From Davidsoniella eucalypti (Eukaryota > Ascomycota > Sordariomycetes > Microascales > Ceratocystidaceae), in contig RMBW01000013.1 of NCBI GenBank assembly GCA_004009845.1, forward strand, positions 310,001 to 374,000: 64,000 nt of DNA. The letters are read 5' to 3'. Both the position numbers and the translations under genes were made by a program. Below, piece by piece: positions 13,458 through 26,104 of the stretch (positions are counted from its first letter, which is position 1; the number at the start of each line of letters is the position of its first letter). A model generated the notes under the pieces. That model did not search any database. It had not been told where the DNA came from and saw only the letters and a list, made by a program, of their open reading frames with translations.

Positions 13458-13787
13458 GGCACGCAAAGAAAAGAGACAAGGAAACTAAAAGCAAAAAATA
13501 GTTCTTCTCGGCGCTGCTGACACTATGCAAATATAGAAACTGGCAGAGTTCATGGTATATCCCCGATCAGAAAGTCCAAAACAGACCGAGGACCGCCTTG
13601 TTTGCTGTAACTTTCCTTCTGTGCCTGTAATGTGCCCTGAGATTTTCACACCATCGGTTTCATCTCTAGAGTAAACACTTGTTAGATAGCAACATTGAGA
13701 CAAGATATGGTAGAGTCGAGGAGAGCACTCTGCCTCCCCCTTCTTCCATCCAAACTCAGTGTTGTACTCTCTTTTCTTCTTCTTCAG

Positions 13788-13898
13788 ATGCCCAGCTCAG
13801 CCCAACAGCGTCCGGACAGGAAAATCATTTCTGACACGGAGATCGCGGCGGCAATGCATTTCTGTGCGAGGCCAATGTTTAAATCCGAGAAAACTTGA
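13788..13898 (+). CDS. Candidate terminal exon, unknown product
   Basis: Thirty-six codons begin with ATG directly after a textbook fungal 3' splice site, a pyrimidine run ending TTCTTCTTCAG at 13787. The exon-like part is richer in G+C than its flanks and encodes a basic, Ser/Gln-rich start (MPSSAQQRPDRK) and a short Cys-containing end. It could be a last exon, or a small gene with a leader intron. No domain is recognised. The acceptor is the main evidence, so confidence is low. Confidence 0.2.
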   Translation: MPSSAQQRPDRKIISDTEIAAAMHFCARPMFKSEKT

Positions 13899-14840
13899 GA
13901 GCTGGCTTCCAGTCTTTCCGGTTAGAAACGTTGTATCCAGCGAGCTGTGCCGTCCAGCACGCCGATTGTGACAGCATGTTAGAGGATAAACTAAGGAATA
14001 TAGTAGATAATAATAAAATAAAAAAACAGTCTAGGCAACGGGATACTGAACAAGTCAGATGATTGACAAGGTAAACTGAACAATGGGATAACTTGTGGAT
14101 GAGAAAGAATTAGGCAGTGAGCTTACAATCTTATACACCACATAAGACTGGAAGTCACAATATATAGATGTCTTTTCAACATGAGGCTGTTACAAAATAC
14201 AGAACGATATGATGTGATGACAGAAAGTAAAGTTACAATGTACACCGCTGTTGTGGATAAATTAGTATACATGTAAATATAGACCAAATCTGTTGATGGC
14301 TGTTTCGAAGTGCGTTAGCTAACGGCGGTTTGAACGTGCAAGATATAGCAAACGGGGCGTTTTAAAACGTGGCCCTTACGCTGTACTAATGCCGATACAC
14401 CATGCTGTAACTATACACACCCCCCCCAAGTTCAAGACAATTAATTCTGCAAATTTATGTACTAGGCACCAAGAGCGAGTACATTTAATCACTTTAAGCG
14501 GTGCCATTTTATCGAACTCTGCTCCCAGCAATAAAATAGACGGCCTTTTATAGATGTATGGCCATGAACTCAGAATTCTTTATATATCAAGGCTTCCTGT
14601 CCGCTTCTTCGTTAGCTTCTTGGACCTCTTCGTTATCATCATCTTCCGCATCCTCACCATTCTCAGAGTTTCTCAAGACCTCTTTACCACTACCACCAGG
14701 TTGTTTTCGATAGCAACTCTTTTACTTTGCCACAAACATCTCCTTGTTCTTGTAACAATAACCACCCATCATTTTGTTCTACTCAACATCGCACCGAACC
14801 AGCCGTGAATCAACTATACCGTCAACCATTCTGCAGAGTC
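13899..14840. other. Intergenic DNA upstream of the Cys-protein gene
   Basis: No supported gene. From about 14550 the plus strand becomes strongly pyrimidine-rich, typical of DNA just upstream of fungal genes. The minus strand opposite 14.6-14.73 kb can be read as an acidic peptide, but this is the expected mirror of a CT-rich tract. Confidence 0.55.
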
Positions 14841-14863
14841 TTTTATAGCTGTACCTTTTTTAT
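14841..14863 (+). promoter_or_regulatory. TATA-like core promoter region
   Basis: TTTTATAG and TTTTTTATACC lie about 200-220 bases upstream of the start codon at 15063, followed by a pyrimidine-rich stretch. This is a plausible core promoter with a leader of roughly 150 bases. Assignment rests on position and composition only. Confidence 0.35.
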
Positions 14864-15062
14864 ACCCACGCCGTTATACAGGAGATCGTCGTTGGAAGCT
14901 TGAAACAGCCCTTCCTCTCCTCTTCATATCTTGATCTCCATACACGCCTCTTGCTGTGTTTTGTGTCTACGTACAAACTCGCACCAGCCAAAGTGTATAA
15001 GAAGCGTCTTTCGCCCTCCTCTTTTCTCGTTTTTCTTTGACCACCAAACCACCTCTTCCAGT

Positions 15063-15260
15063 ATGAACTCTACTGCTCTCTTCTCTTCAACTGGCAACAT
15101 GCAGCCCCGCGTCAACGTCCTCACTCTGCGCTGCCTGCGTTGCAGCCACTCCGTCGAGGTGACTTCCACCGACGATGTCTCTGCCGCTGGCATGGTGCCC
15201 ATCGGCACTGGCCTCCACTACTGCAGACACTGCGCTACTGCCGTTGGCCACTCTGCCTGA
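15063..15260 (+). CDS. Small double-CxxC protein, 65 aa, function unknown
   Basis: An intronless frame of 65 codons. It contains CLRC at residues 24-27 and CRHC at residues 54-57, spaced like a small zinc ribbon, so zinc binding is likely by inference. Codons are strongly biased to C-ending forms (AAC, CTC, GTC, GGC, TTC, ATC, CAC, TAC), which in filamentous fungi marks highly expressed genes. No signal peptide or membrane segment is visible, so it is probably intracellular. The start at 15063 follows a pyrimidine-rich leader. Met13 at 15099 is an alternative that keeps both CxxC pairs. It stands alone, with a TATA-like region upstream and a long pyrimidine-rich tract downstream. I know no name or function. 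Its bias and Cys pairing make it one of the two reliable genes here. Confidence 0.75.
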   Translation: MNSTALFSSTGNMQPRVNVLTLRCLRCSHSVEVTSTDDVSAAGMVPIGTGLHYCRHCATAVGHSA

Positions 15261-16870
15261 ATGAGCTGCACACCGGATAAGACAAGTTCTGGCTTCTGAG
15301 ACTATGCCTCTGGCCTCTTCTCTTGGACTCATTCCTCCTCTACACTCTTACATATACACACACAATCTTCAGCAACAGATACCTGTCGGCCTCTGCCTCC
15401 TCTCTTGCTACAGTACACGCCTGGTAGCCACAGAGCGAGCGTCACACAGCAACCCAACAACCCTCCACCAATCTTCTCAAACCACGCCTACATTGTATCT
15501 TGGGATACCTCTTCCTCCCGCTTCGGCACATCGCGACCTTGATCCGACACCTTCCGCGCCGGCGCTGCACACAACAAACCCACACTTGCTGCGTAGCGAG
15601 CAGGAAGACATCCAGTGGTGGAAGCTGGCCCCATTCTTTGGCCTGCTTCTCCCAGACCACACTCGCTTATTGTACGGCACCTCCTCCTCTCCACAGCTTC
15701 GTTTCCCTGGGCCCAACTCTTCTATCTTCAAAGATTGGCTCTGGATTCCTGTGTGCGAGTGACTGGCTGGTCCACGTTCTCTCTCTCTCTCTCCGACTCT
15801 CCGTTGTGCTTCATAACAGAACTACACCACCCGCAGCTTGCCTGCCTGGTGGTGAGTCTTCCCCAGCTTTTTCTATTTCACATAGTACACGCACACCATT
15901 ATGAACCTGCTTTTCACTTCACTTCACTCCTTCCCATGACACACTTTTATCGTCCCTACTTTGTTTAATCCATCATGACCGTCCATTACTTCACAGCATC
16001 ATCTTTTCTCAGAGCATAGCATCTTTATGTACCTTCTCGTTTGGCCTTTTCTTTCTGTTTTCGATTTTCCTTGTTCATACCCCCAGTTTACCGCTATTTG
16101 TATAGACTTTTGTATGGTAGATACTCAGTACTTTTTGTTTTTTGTTTTTGTTTTTTTGCTTGTCAGCTAGCTCCTATTCTCTTTCGTGCTTCTACGTCAG
16201 AATGCAGGACTCGCACATGCAAAACGCGGTTGTCTCGGCTTCTACTTCTACTTTCTGTATTTCTTTTTCTTTTTAACGACTTTTCGTGTGTTTTTTTTGT
16301 TTTTCATCCATTGTTGCTGCTACTGTACCAGACACTGCGCATATCACTTTTAGTTCATTGTTTTTTTTCTTGTATTTGTATTTAGGAGGTTTTCTTATGG
16401 CACTTTGCCTTTTATCCACTGGAGACTTGGGAAAGGAAACGGGATTTTGGAATCTTTTTTTGGGACGCATCTGAGATTACTTTTATTTAGTATCATCACT
16501 TCATGAGCATCTTTGCAGCTTTGCCTGCACTTAGATTTATGATATCAACACATTTTATTTTCCTAACAAACATCTTCTCTCTATAATTGCCATTGTGAAC
16601 TTGCTCTGTTGAATATCAATGTGCCCTCTCAAGGGACTTGGCTGCACTTTTTCCATAAGATCTCAATGTAGGGATAAGCGTTCTTGGTCAAGGACTCTAG
16701 GGCATCTCTTCCTGTGGAAACACTATACTTTTTCTGGTCCTCATACTGACATAGTGGGGAGATCTGCAGGCCTAAATTACAAGCTCAGCTTGTCTTCTTT
16801 TTCTTTCCGTTTTTCTCTTTACAGAATGCCCTTTTCTCTCCTCTCTCCTTTATCCTTGTCTAAAGACTTG
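15261..16870 (+). other. Pyrimidine-rich tract downstream of the Cys-protein gene
   Basis: About 1.6 kb in which the plus strand is dominated by C and T, continuing the skew of the gene's leader. It probably includes the 3' untranslated region and perhaps a longer or second transcript. Open frames here (for example 152 codons from 15304) are low in complexity, without codon bias, and arise easily from CT-rich DNA. No convincing second gene was found. Confidence 0.45.
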
Positions 16871-19800
16871 GACCTGTAAACAATATGCACCGAGAGGCCA
16901 CCAACTGGCTTAGGCGGGTTTCATACTAGCCGAGGCCAAATATGTGCATATACACAATGACTGTAGAATGTACTAGTATTATGGCCTTGGCTTTGCTGGG
17001 AGTCCAGGGTTGTGGGACCATCTCCTTCACAGGAGTCATAACTCATTCTCCACGTACATTATTATCTTTATGCATATTCTTGTCTGTCCGAAGAGATATA
17101 TATGATAGATTGAAGCCCGGAGGATAAGATACAACCGCGATAACAATACATGTATACATACATATAAAAGGCCGTCAAAGTACCGCCATGATATAAGCAA
17201 TAGCCCGCCTGCCAATATCTTGTAAAGGTGTTTGATGGCTTGAAACGGAGGCGTAGAACGTCGATCTCCGCATATTAACGGGCCTATAATAGTAACATGT
17301 AGTCAACCCACAAAGATACCGTTTACATAGTGCGACATAGGGCCAAGCTAGTGGGAGAGTCATCTGCAGCTGACCGGACCAAGGCCAGCCAAGGCTTACT
17401 CAACATGTTACTTTTTGATGTATTCAAGCCTCGAGTACGTTGTGGGATATTGAGTTACTGATATTTTGTAGAATATTAGCGCGGCAACAGCGGAAAAGAC
17501 GAAGAAATACAGAAAAGAGGCAACAACAACAAACGTGATAGTCTCTACCAGCAGTGCTGTAGTCACGATGACGGCTTCGGCAAGTTGATTTATAGTGGCC
17601 GATGAAACCACGGTCAACATTACGTATTGGCTTGCCTTGTATCTTTGTACCGATACGCGTTGCCTACAGACCGGAGATTTGTTGGCCTGTTGGGACTCGA
17701 AAGCAGCGGCATCTCGGTTCCGTAATCTGACATGGCCAAGCAGAGTAGAGTCAGAAACTTTGGCAATTTATAGACATAGCCGCTATCTGTATGTGACTTG
17801 CACCTCCTCTTATGTGGTGCTTGTTTGCTCGATAAGCAAGTCATGCTGCCTAGCGACATCTCCTTTCCTTGCCGACTACTATTGTATGCTCTCTTCTCTC
17901 TTATATTCATTCATAGAGCGTGCTATTATCGACCGTGTTTGGGGCCGTTTTGAGTGTCGTGAGAGTCCTGTGACGGTTTAATTGCAGTAGAAACCCGACT
18001 TTATTTCCCATTTTTTCCGCTTCAGTACTAGTCTTGTCCGGCTTGGCTTTTCACATATATTTCTTTGTAGTTGAAACTGCTGGCTAAACCCTCCAATGCT
18101 AAGATTGCGCGTTCTTTTCTCACTGTTTGTTTCCCCGATAGCCAAAACATGTTGCGAATGATGAGTAGTTGGAATAACAGATAAAAGCCGCTTGATGTGC
18201 GAGTTCTATATGTATGTCTACGTCTTCATAGTTTCAAATCATGAATATCCTCTGACTTGGGCTAAAACTATTAACAGTACGGCATGACTCTAGGAATATA
18301 TACATAGAATTGTACAATTACACGTTTTATGCTTATCTGGAGATGAGAAGTCTTGTCGTTCGTTCTTTTTGCTGCACGATAGACAAGGAGGAGAAAACAG
18401 GGGTGACCTCGTCAAAGCTAGCCATTCATAAATCAGCAAAAAGAATAGCCCATGCTAAATCACAGTACCGTGTCATATTCTTCCGATTTATTTAGCTACT
18501 GACCGGATCTGAGCAATCACAGGCGACGTTGCCTACGTTCCGACTCGAGAAGTCTCATCACAATATATATATATTGTGCGTACATATATACAATATTTAC
18601 CCCTACACCGAACTGTCCTCTTCTTTTTCTTGGGTATAGTTTCGTAAGTCTTAGTAATGTGTGTTTTCGAGTCTCCTGTGCTATCAGAGTAACATCAGCT
18701 ATTTCCGGAATGGCTCATATGCGGACACCGAATCAGCACGTACTGAGTTTACTGTGGCTTGTACCAGCTCTCCAGACATGACAGGTCGCTGTTAGTTAGG
18801 CAGTATGTCCGCTGTTTCCGGGTCGACGTGCTCTATCTGTTGTTTCTTGTTATATCGTGATTTAATGTCGGCCTCGTATCTGCATAAGATTTCCATGCTA
18901 GCTCAAATGTCACTCTCAACTTCTCCGCATCACAACGCCATCATAGCCGTAGATCGACAATATGCCTAGCTTTCCTCAGAATTACCTCATTTGCGAGTAG
19001 CAATATGCCCGCTACTATAGCAAGGCGAGCTGTATCTGTATACATTCGTGTGCCTTGAGCCGGATGCCGTCTCTATCTTACGTGTTGCTACGCCGTCTGC
19101 ACGCCGACTCCTGAATATGCAAGCCGTGGATTATCAAAAGCGCGATAGCCCAACGAAAGGGAGACCAAGCGTTGGCCAACATACGATCTTGGGGCCTAAA
19201 TGCGGTGCAGGCTTCAAGCGGCCGTACTAGTCGCCGTTTGGTGTTGCAGCATAGTAAATGCGCCGAAAACATGATACTTCAAGAGGCTGTGGCTATAAGG
19301 ATTCTGCTGTCATGTTTTGGCAGCGAATAGTATGTAATAATGGGTTCTGCTGCAAGTGAGGTGGTCGTTGTGTTTGCTTCCCCCCTTTCTGTATTGTATA
19401 TTCTCTCTTCGCCTCCACAAGATTCCTTTTGCTGTCCCCCCATTCTATATTACTATGTAAGCCTGGATAACGCAGATGAGCGTTTACTCAATGCACGAAA
19501 TATATACATCGATGTCGCAAGTCCAAAAGGAAGAGAACTAATCGAGATGAATTGCACAAATGAGAAAATATGATATATGAGCAGGCCAGTTCATAGGCCA
19601 CGGCATATTTGGGCTCGGCTGCAGTGAAATCAACCACGAAAGATTGCATAAATATAGATCGCGGATTGACGGAGCAGGTTCGCACCACTATATCCAGTAA
19701 CGCACTACTAGTATAGAGATGCGTCCAAGTGAGGCAGAGCACAGTCCGTGATAGTGCCATGTTGAGTACTCGTCGTGTAATCTATGGTTGCAGTAACAAC

Positions 19801-22800
19801 AGCATGGAAGGGTTGCTCTACGGAGACACCCTCGATGATAGTTGCAGTAGGTAGCCGACACTCTGACGTCCCGTCTTCTCCGTCGTTGCATCTGTTTTCT
19901 GCATGTACATATACGCAGGCTACCCAGAAGAGAAGAGAACCAGCATAGCAACGCCAACAAGACTGAGAGGTTGTGAGCATACCTTCCTCTTCCCTTTTCA
20001 CTCCCGATATGGCATGCTACATGGTGATTTCGTGCACATTTCAGGTTTGTCGATGGCGTCACTGATCGGGTGCATACTCGCTAACTGTACACAGACCTGT
20101 GGCCTTTTGGCACCCGCCTGCACTATCTGATTAGGATGAGGCTTTGCTAAGCATTTCAAGACATGTACATTAACTAACCCTAGTTGAACCCTGGGAACCA
20201 TGTGGAGTCTACAGGTTGCGCCATGATAAAATAAAGAAGTATGTAAGAGTCAAAATACACCGTCATAGACATGATATCTACAAAAGATACTGGATCAAAC
20301 TGGAAGAGAAAGAAACCGTCTGAGCTTTTCTTCTTCCATCTTGACCATTATGACGTCTGTCTGTGTGGTTCTTGTTTCAAAACTCCAAGTCGAGAGAGAG
20401 AATATACAGAGGCTCTACAGGCAGGCGTTATCAAAATGACGCCCCTAAAAAGAATGTTATTCTGCTAAATGCTAGGTTATACAACCACCTCGTCTGTGCG
20501 AGCAAGCAACAAGGAAGAAAAAGCCTAAAAGGAAAGGAAGGAAAACAGCGAAAGAAGAAGATCTTCTCTCGCGTCATTGGCTATTGGCCATGAAGGCCAG
20601 GGACACGTTCTGAAACGACGACGTGCACATCATTTGTTGCTTTCTGGCCTTTGCTCCTAGGGCCATGCTCGACTATTGACGTCTATCTTCTGTTAAGTAG
20701 ATCATGGGACCTGTATCTGGCTTACTCACCCAACCTAAAGCCGAATCCCCTTCCTAATCCTGCTCTCTATGACGATGACGGCCTCTGCCGTGAAGAGCTT
20801 TGCTTGGCGTCTCATTGGTATTTCTGGCTGCTAGAGTCAAAGATTTCTGGTAAAATGCGAAGCGGTACTTGTTCTCATGCTGCCTTTCTTGTTTTCTCTC
20901 CGTTCTTCAGCTTAGTGCATAGATATGACTGGAGAACGGCGCTTGCTGCTGTTTCATCGCAATCAGAGCTTGAGCCCAGTTACATCACTATGAAAAGGCG
21001 GGATATACCGATTATTTGATTTTGTTTTTTATTAAGAGGCCTCTATTATTTGGCTTTGTTTGCTGGTGCCCTGACTAGAAGGCTAATTTGAGTGTAGTAC
21101 ATGAGAATAAAGATGCTAGCTAAAATGGATGGATAAAGAGGCCTACTATTTATTTTGATGCCTAACACGGATATAGCACCTACGAGCAAGTAAATATTGC
21201 CAAGTTTCTCACACTGAATTTGCCAAAAATGGCAAAGATAGCACGCATTGTTCCTTTGTTTAGCTGTATGGGGAAAAACACAAGAACACCTGTTTCCAAA
21301 TTGTTGGATTCCTTGTGGCGAAATACATGTGGGTGTCAAGCATGGCCATGTTTGAGGTTTTTTTTTTTCCTCACCTTTTTTTTGTCGAATTTCTTCCCTT
21401 GTCAGTTAAAGGAATCGTTAGACGGGGCAGAAGAACATCTTTATCTCGTGTTTCTTGTCCCAAAGAGGCCATAGTCCAGGTCAGGGAAGCAAAGTGCCTT
21501 CATAAAGCTGTATAGGGCCAGTTGGAAGCGGCGAACCTCTTCTTTGGCCTCACAGCGGATGGAAACGAGCCGCGGCAGTGACTGACTAGTTTGATATTCG
21601 ACGTGATAGACATAGCGATGAAACATGGCGGAAGGGGACAAAGAAATTGGTAGACATGCGAGGCAAAAAGCCTGTGATACTCCAATCTCAACGTCTCCTG
21701 GCAGATCAAGGGGATGGCTTTCTAGACTATATGAAACGGTATCACTTGTATAGAGACACTGGGAAGTGAATTACACACACGATTTAGGATAAGATTTACA
21801 AGGCACGTTGAGAATCACCATCGAGTTTATTATATTTGTGCCGTTTTCTACCGGAAAGATCACGTGTTGGGCAGATCAGAAAACAAGACAAGCATGGACT
21901 CTGAATAAGGAGGGAGAAAAGAAAGATAAGACGATGTTAAGACTGACAAGGCACATGCAAGAAAGTAAAAAAAAGAAAAAAAAAAAGAGGCCCAAGCAGG
22001 GGCCAACCAAATTGTAGAAGATATGACGTCACTTTCGGCGATTGTCAGCAAAGAGATCAACATGCGTGTTTTTTGTATGGCACAAGAAATATGAAGACAT
22101 CCAGTAATATGGTAAGATGACAGCCAGAAAAGGCAAAAGGAATCAAGGAGAGAAAGAAAACAAAACATGTAGTAGTGGAGTCTTGACGAGTGTACTGGCC
22201 AATCACCGATCACACACCGGTCTTGACGAAGCCTGTTGTTTTCCCACAATCCAGTCACATATTCCTATTGCAGAAGCTTACCCATCTTGGTTTGATTCCT
22301 GTTCAAGTAGCGTTCATGTGATATGCTCTATCAGCCATCTTGCCGATGCAAGTATCAGATATGCTGGTGGGTTCTTGGCCACGATTTGATCGATCCACTG
22401 CTCTTCATGAAACAGCAGGGCAAGGCAGCTGTTGGTCGGTGAGCAGAGAAAAGAAGATGGCAAGACAGACAGAGATCCCTGACTTCATGGTTCCCAGTCT
22501 ATCAGAGCAAGGCCCTTTCATCAAGTATTGCCAGCTGCTTTGAGCATCTACTGGGACGAGCACATGTGGTGGCGGCAGAGGAATATGGCCTTTACAGATT
22601 GCTGCGTTTGACACTGGCGTTTTATACGGCTGATTGTGGAGTAGAGGGGTGAGCTGTGATCTACTGTTACTGTTACTGTTGAGAAGAAAAGAGCTCTTGG
22701 GCCTCGTAGTATAGCGGCTAACAACAGGATATCTATAAGCTAGAATTGGTGCTACAGCCCCTCCATTGGGAAAAAGACTTTAGTGTGGCAAGTTTTTAGG

Positions 22801-25350
22801 GGTCTCTTGTTTGCTTTGAGTGCATATGAAGAGTTTAGAGAGAAATAAAACCCTCGTCAAAAGTCCCAGCGGTCTGGGGCGGATCAAAGATATCTGGCGA
22901 ATCATCATCAAGCCTGAGCTATAGTCATGTCCAACGCCAAACACACCGCTGGCCCGAGGACAAGAAAACGTCTTCGAAGCTGAATGAGGCCAGAGGGCCC
23001 GAATTGGAGGTTCAAAGAGCACAGGTATCAAGAAGAAAACGGCGTTTTGGCGAGAAATTATCACCAAGACTAGCTATCCCTCCAAAACGCAGACGTGCAG
23101 TATAGGAACGTTGGTTGAAAAAGAAAAGCAAAAAAATAGACTGGGCTCTCCTTCCCGGGCAAACGGCGGCCATTTGCAGACATGAGGGGAAACAAAGCAA
23201 AGAGCCATGTTGATCACAAGATCATCTGCAGCTACAGGCCGAAGATTCTCTTCAAGACAAGCGCATGTCTAGTATCAGAGAGAACGAGGAAAAACATGGC
23301 AGAAAGGCAGAGAAAGAATGTACAACTACGTACCCTGTACAAAACCGTCCATGTTCTCTCAGAGATCGACAGACACCATTGTCTTGAGCAGCTCTGTCGA
23401 AAAAAAGACAAGCTGCAGCTACTAGCAGGAACGAAGCAAGGATATCGAGGGCTTTCTCGCTACCCAATCCAGTATACATACATATATATTCGTACATTCA
23501 TATGTATCTGTATATTCTCGGCATAGCAGCTCAACAGTAACTGACTTTGATGCTTTCCTCGAAGTCACGAAGTGAATCGAACCCCTCGCCCGGCTATGGC
23601 TTCAAGCTCTCCTTGGGCCAGTCTAACCCAAGACGAAAAGGACAAGGAAGACAAAGGGACACTTCATCCTTTGATCATACCAAGCTAACAGCAGCAAGCA
23701 AGCTAGCCCATACGATACTCTAGCATACGAAACAAAAATCTAAGAATAATATAGATCCGTTTCTTTGCCATGTGCGTTGGTTGTGCAGGCTCATTTTCGA
23801 GGATTTTTTCCTTCTCCTCCTTCACCTTGTTTTCGCTTCTTTTTTTTTTCGTCTTTTCCCGCTATTTGCTTAGCTTTGCTGCGCTCTGACCTCATCGAGC
23901 ATATGTAAATGCAGGCTTGAGCTTGTCATCTCCTTTTTTTCTCCCTTCTATCTGACCAAGTGAGGGGGGGCATGGGGAACTATTAGTCCATGTGCGTCAA
24001 ATGTCTGAAGAGTGCTCAGTAGCTTCTATGATATTCAAATTACCAACTGGCTTGCAACTTTCTGGCTGCGAGATATACCGGCAGATTCTTGACATCCCCC
24101 TCTTCGTGCTGGATACTGAAAACCACTAAACATGGGACCTGATATCCATTGTCTCTGTATGTACGAGCATATGCACATGCACTATATATGTATGTCCAAG
24201 AAATATATTCCCTGGCCCGGCGACTAGTAATAGAGTAGTATTAGCAGTGCAGCATAGTATTATCAGCACCGTCACGTACAGATACATGTACAGGAAAAGA
24301 AAACATAGAACAATACGCAGTTGTGACTCGCTTAAAGGCAGCTAGCTTTCTTCTTAGCGTCATCATTATGGAACTTGAGCATAGTTTTATTTAGTGTGAA
24401 AGCCCAGTCTCTCCAGGGCTTCACGGCACAAAAGAAGACAGCCACCATCTTATGAATACAGTAGATAACATGCTCTAAAAATGACATGGACAAGTGGGTG
24501 ACTTTTTTATTAACTTTTTTTTTGGAGATATGACAGGACGATGTGATTCTTATAAATCGAGTTGCGCACATCAGACAATCTGACCGAAAGCGGGAACTCT
24601 ACTCAAACTCAGATGATCTCCTTATCCTAGATGATTATATATTGACGGTTATGTAGTTCGTGATATACTAATCAGATCAGAGGGCTTACTATCATGGCTA
24701 CTAATTCTAGCTAGTGAAACTATATCAAAACGTAAACGTCACTACAGAGTCAGCGGGCAGTGTGTCGCCTGGGTTGAGATCTTCAGTTTCGACTGTTCTT
24801 GCTATGAACACATGTTGATAAGAAGCGACAGATCATTGTTTCTTTATTATCGTCAAATACCATACATGTGTAATCACGAAAAAAAGAGGGGGCAGATACT
24901 TCACGATATGCAGCTACGATACCACCCTTGTTTCTATTGATATCAGCAATACTTACTAATGGAGACTGCAGTGAGCTTGTGCTAATAGAGGAATTTCAGT
25001 AGAAGACGCTTGACTTCTTTTCTGTACTTGGCTTTGTGATATCATATCTTCCATAGGCAAAGTACGTTGTATTCATGAAGACTCGGATATAAGCCATCGT
25101 GAACATAGCGATTTGCCTTGCTTCCGTCTCAACAGTACTCATCACGTTAGCTACGAGGGGAGAAAAGAACAAAAAAGCCAGTAGACTAGAGAGACATAGT
25201 TGTATATCGTGATCCTTCGGTCCTACGCACCGATGCCCAAGAGGGGCCTTGGTGACTTCATGTTTTCTTATTTTTTCTAGTGCTGTAGTGTAGTATTCAT
25301 GTATCCACCTGAAATAGCGATTAATATTTGTTTACCCTAGTATCTCGTCT
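16871..25350. other. Gene desert
   Basis: About 8.5 kb with scattered short open frames but no coding bias, domain or repeat pair that I could support. Pyrimidine-rich patches occur at 23.80-23.96 kb and a purine-rich stretch at 22.9-23.45 kb. The latter carries a 114-codon Lys/Arg-rich frame (23182-23526) that is more likely a composition effect than a gene. A tRNA-like half at 22701-22722 is treated among the rejected items. Confidence 0.5.
18559..18578. repeat. 20-bp AT palindrome
   Basis: CACAATATATATATATTGTG is self-complementary and is followed by a second AT-rich dyad. It could extrude as a cruciform. No gene is nearby. Confidence 0.6.
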
Positions 25351-25809
25351 ATGGCCGGAGACTATTATCGATTTGATTACTATAAAACGAAGAACAAAGG
25401 GTCTCTTCCTGCACCTGAAAATCCGTCTACTGAGTCGAAACGGTCCAAAAACGCTACTCTCTTTGGTTCGAAACGCTACGTTTTTGATGTTGTGCTGGAA
25501 GATATATCGTGAAGGAAGGGTCGTGATGGATTTCTCTCTAATGTTTATAGGCGAGATGCTGAGGAATCCAGAGCCAAGTTAAACTTTACAGAGGGGAACA
25601 AAGGTCCCTCCCTCTGCATGAATAATGAAACAGGCAAGCTAATCTCTCCAACAACTCTAGACAAGAAACTCGTAGGCTCATATGTATATGCAAGATATCT
25701 GGAGTCTTGGTCATCGCCAAATAGCGAGGTGGAGAAGGGAACTCCCCAGCCAGCTAATTATTGGCACATGGTCACAGTAGACAAGAGCCCTGAAAAAACT
25801 GCCATGTGA
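25351..25809 (+). CDS. Candidate two-exon gene, 138 aa, unknown product
   Basis: Exon 1 (25351-25508) starts with ATG and exon 2 (25551-25809) ends with TGA. They join in frame across a proposed 42-bp intron with GTGAAG donor, a CTAAT branch-like motif and TTTATAG acceptor. Both exons give hydrophilic, balanced protein sequence, with Lys/Tyr/Ser-rich residues 1-45 and no signal peptide or membrane segment. Against it, the intron is shorter than the 61-71 bp introns of the C2H2 gene, the donor is weak, and codon bias is low. A frameshifted pseudogene would look the same. An acceptor-like TTTACCCTAG lies just upstream of the ATG, so a leader intron is possible. The TGA overlaps a GTGAGC donor-like site, so the true end may lie further on. 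No family recognised. Confidence 0.3.
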
Positions 25810-26092
25810 GCTGAAGCACGGACTCGCTGTGCTACTAGATCTCACCTTTACTTGCTGCTGTGCCATTAAAGTTGACGCTGTCCATGGCCCTATCAAAGCC
25901 TGTCTCGTTCTTGGTTCACTAGTGAAACGACCATATATCATACTCATCGCTCGATATCCGGAGTTTATCTAAGCTAGCACAGATGATACCCATTGCTAGT
26001 TCGTGGCCTACAACTGTAATGATACAGGGCCTGAATGCGAGGCTTTGCACTTCACCTACAGCTACATATGTATATCTGTTCATTCACATGTA

Positions 26093-26104
26093 TGCCTGCC
26101 TGCC
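26093..26104. repeat. TGCC microsatellite
   Basis: Three perfect TGCC units followed by a partial one. Simple repeat only. Confidence 0.6.

Noticed and set aside
14592..14730. Acidic minus-strand peptide of about 40 codons
   Set aside because: Asp/Glu-rich translation is the expected mirror of a CT-rich leader, and a stop lies just upstream.
15304..15762. 152-codon plus-strand frame after the Cys-protein gene
   Set aside because: Low-complexity Ser/Leu/Pro/Thr composition from a CT-rich tract, with no domain and weaker codon bias than the neighbouring gene.
22701..22722. tRNA-like 5' half
   Set aside because: GCCTCGTAGTATAGCGGCTAAC resembles the acceptor, D-arm and A box of fungal tRNAs, but the following bases form no anticodon arm, T arm with TTCGA loop, or matching acceptor strand. 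At most a tRNA-derived remnant.
23555..23640. Possible minus-strand tRNA with a GGTTCGATTC B box
   Set aside because: A B-box match is present, but the T stem has a mismatch, the acceptor strands do not pair and no anticodon loop can be assigned.
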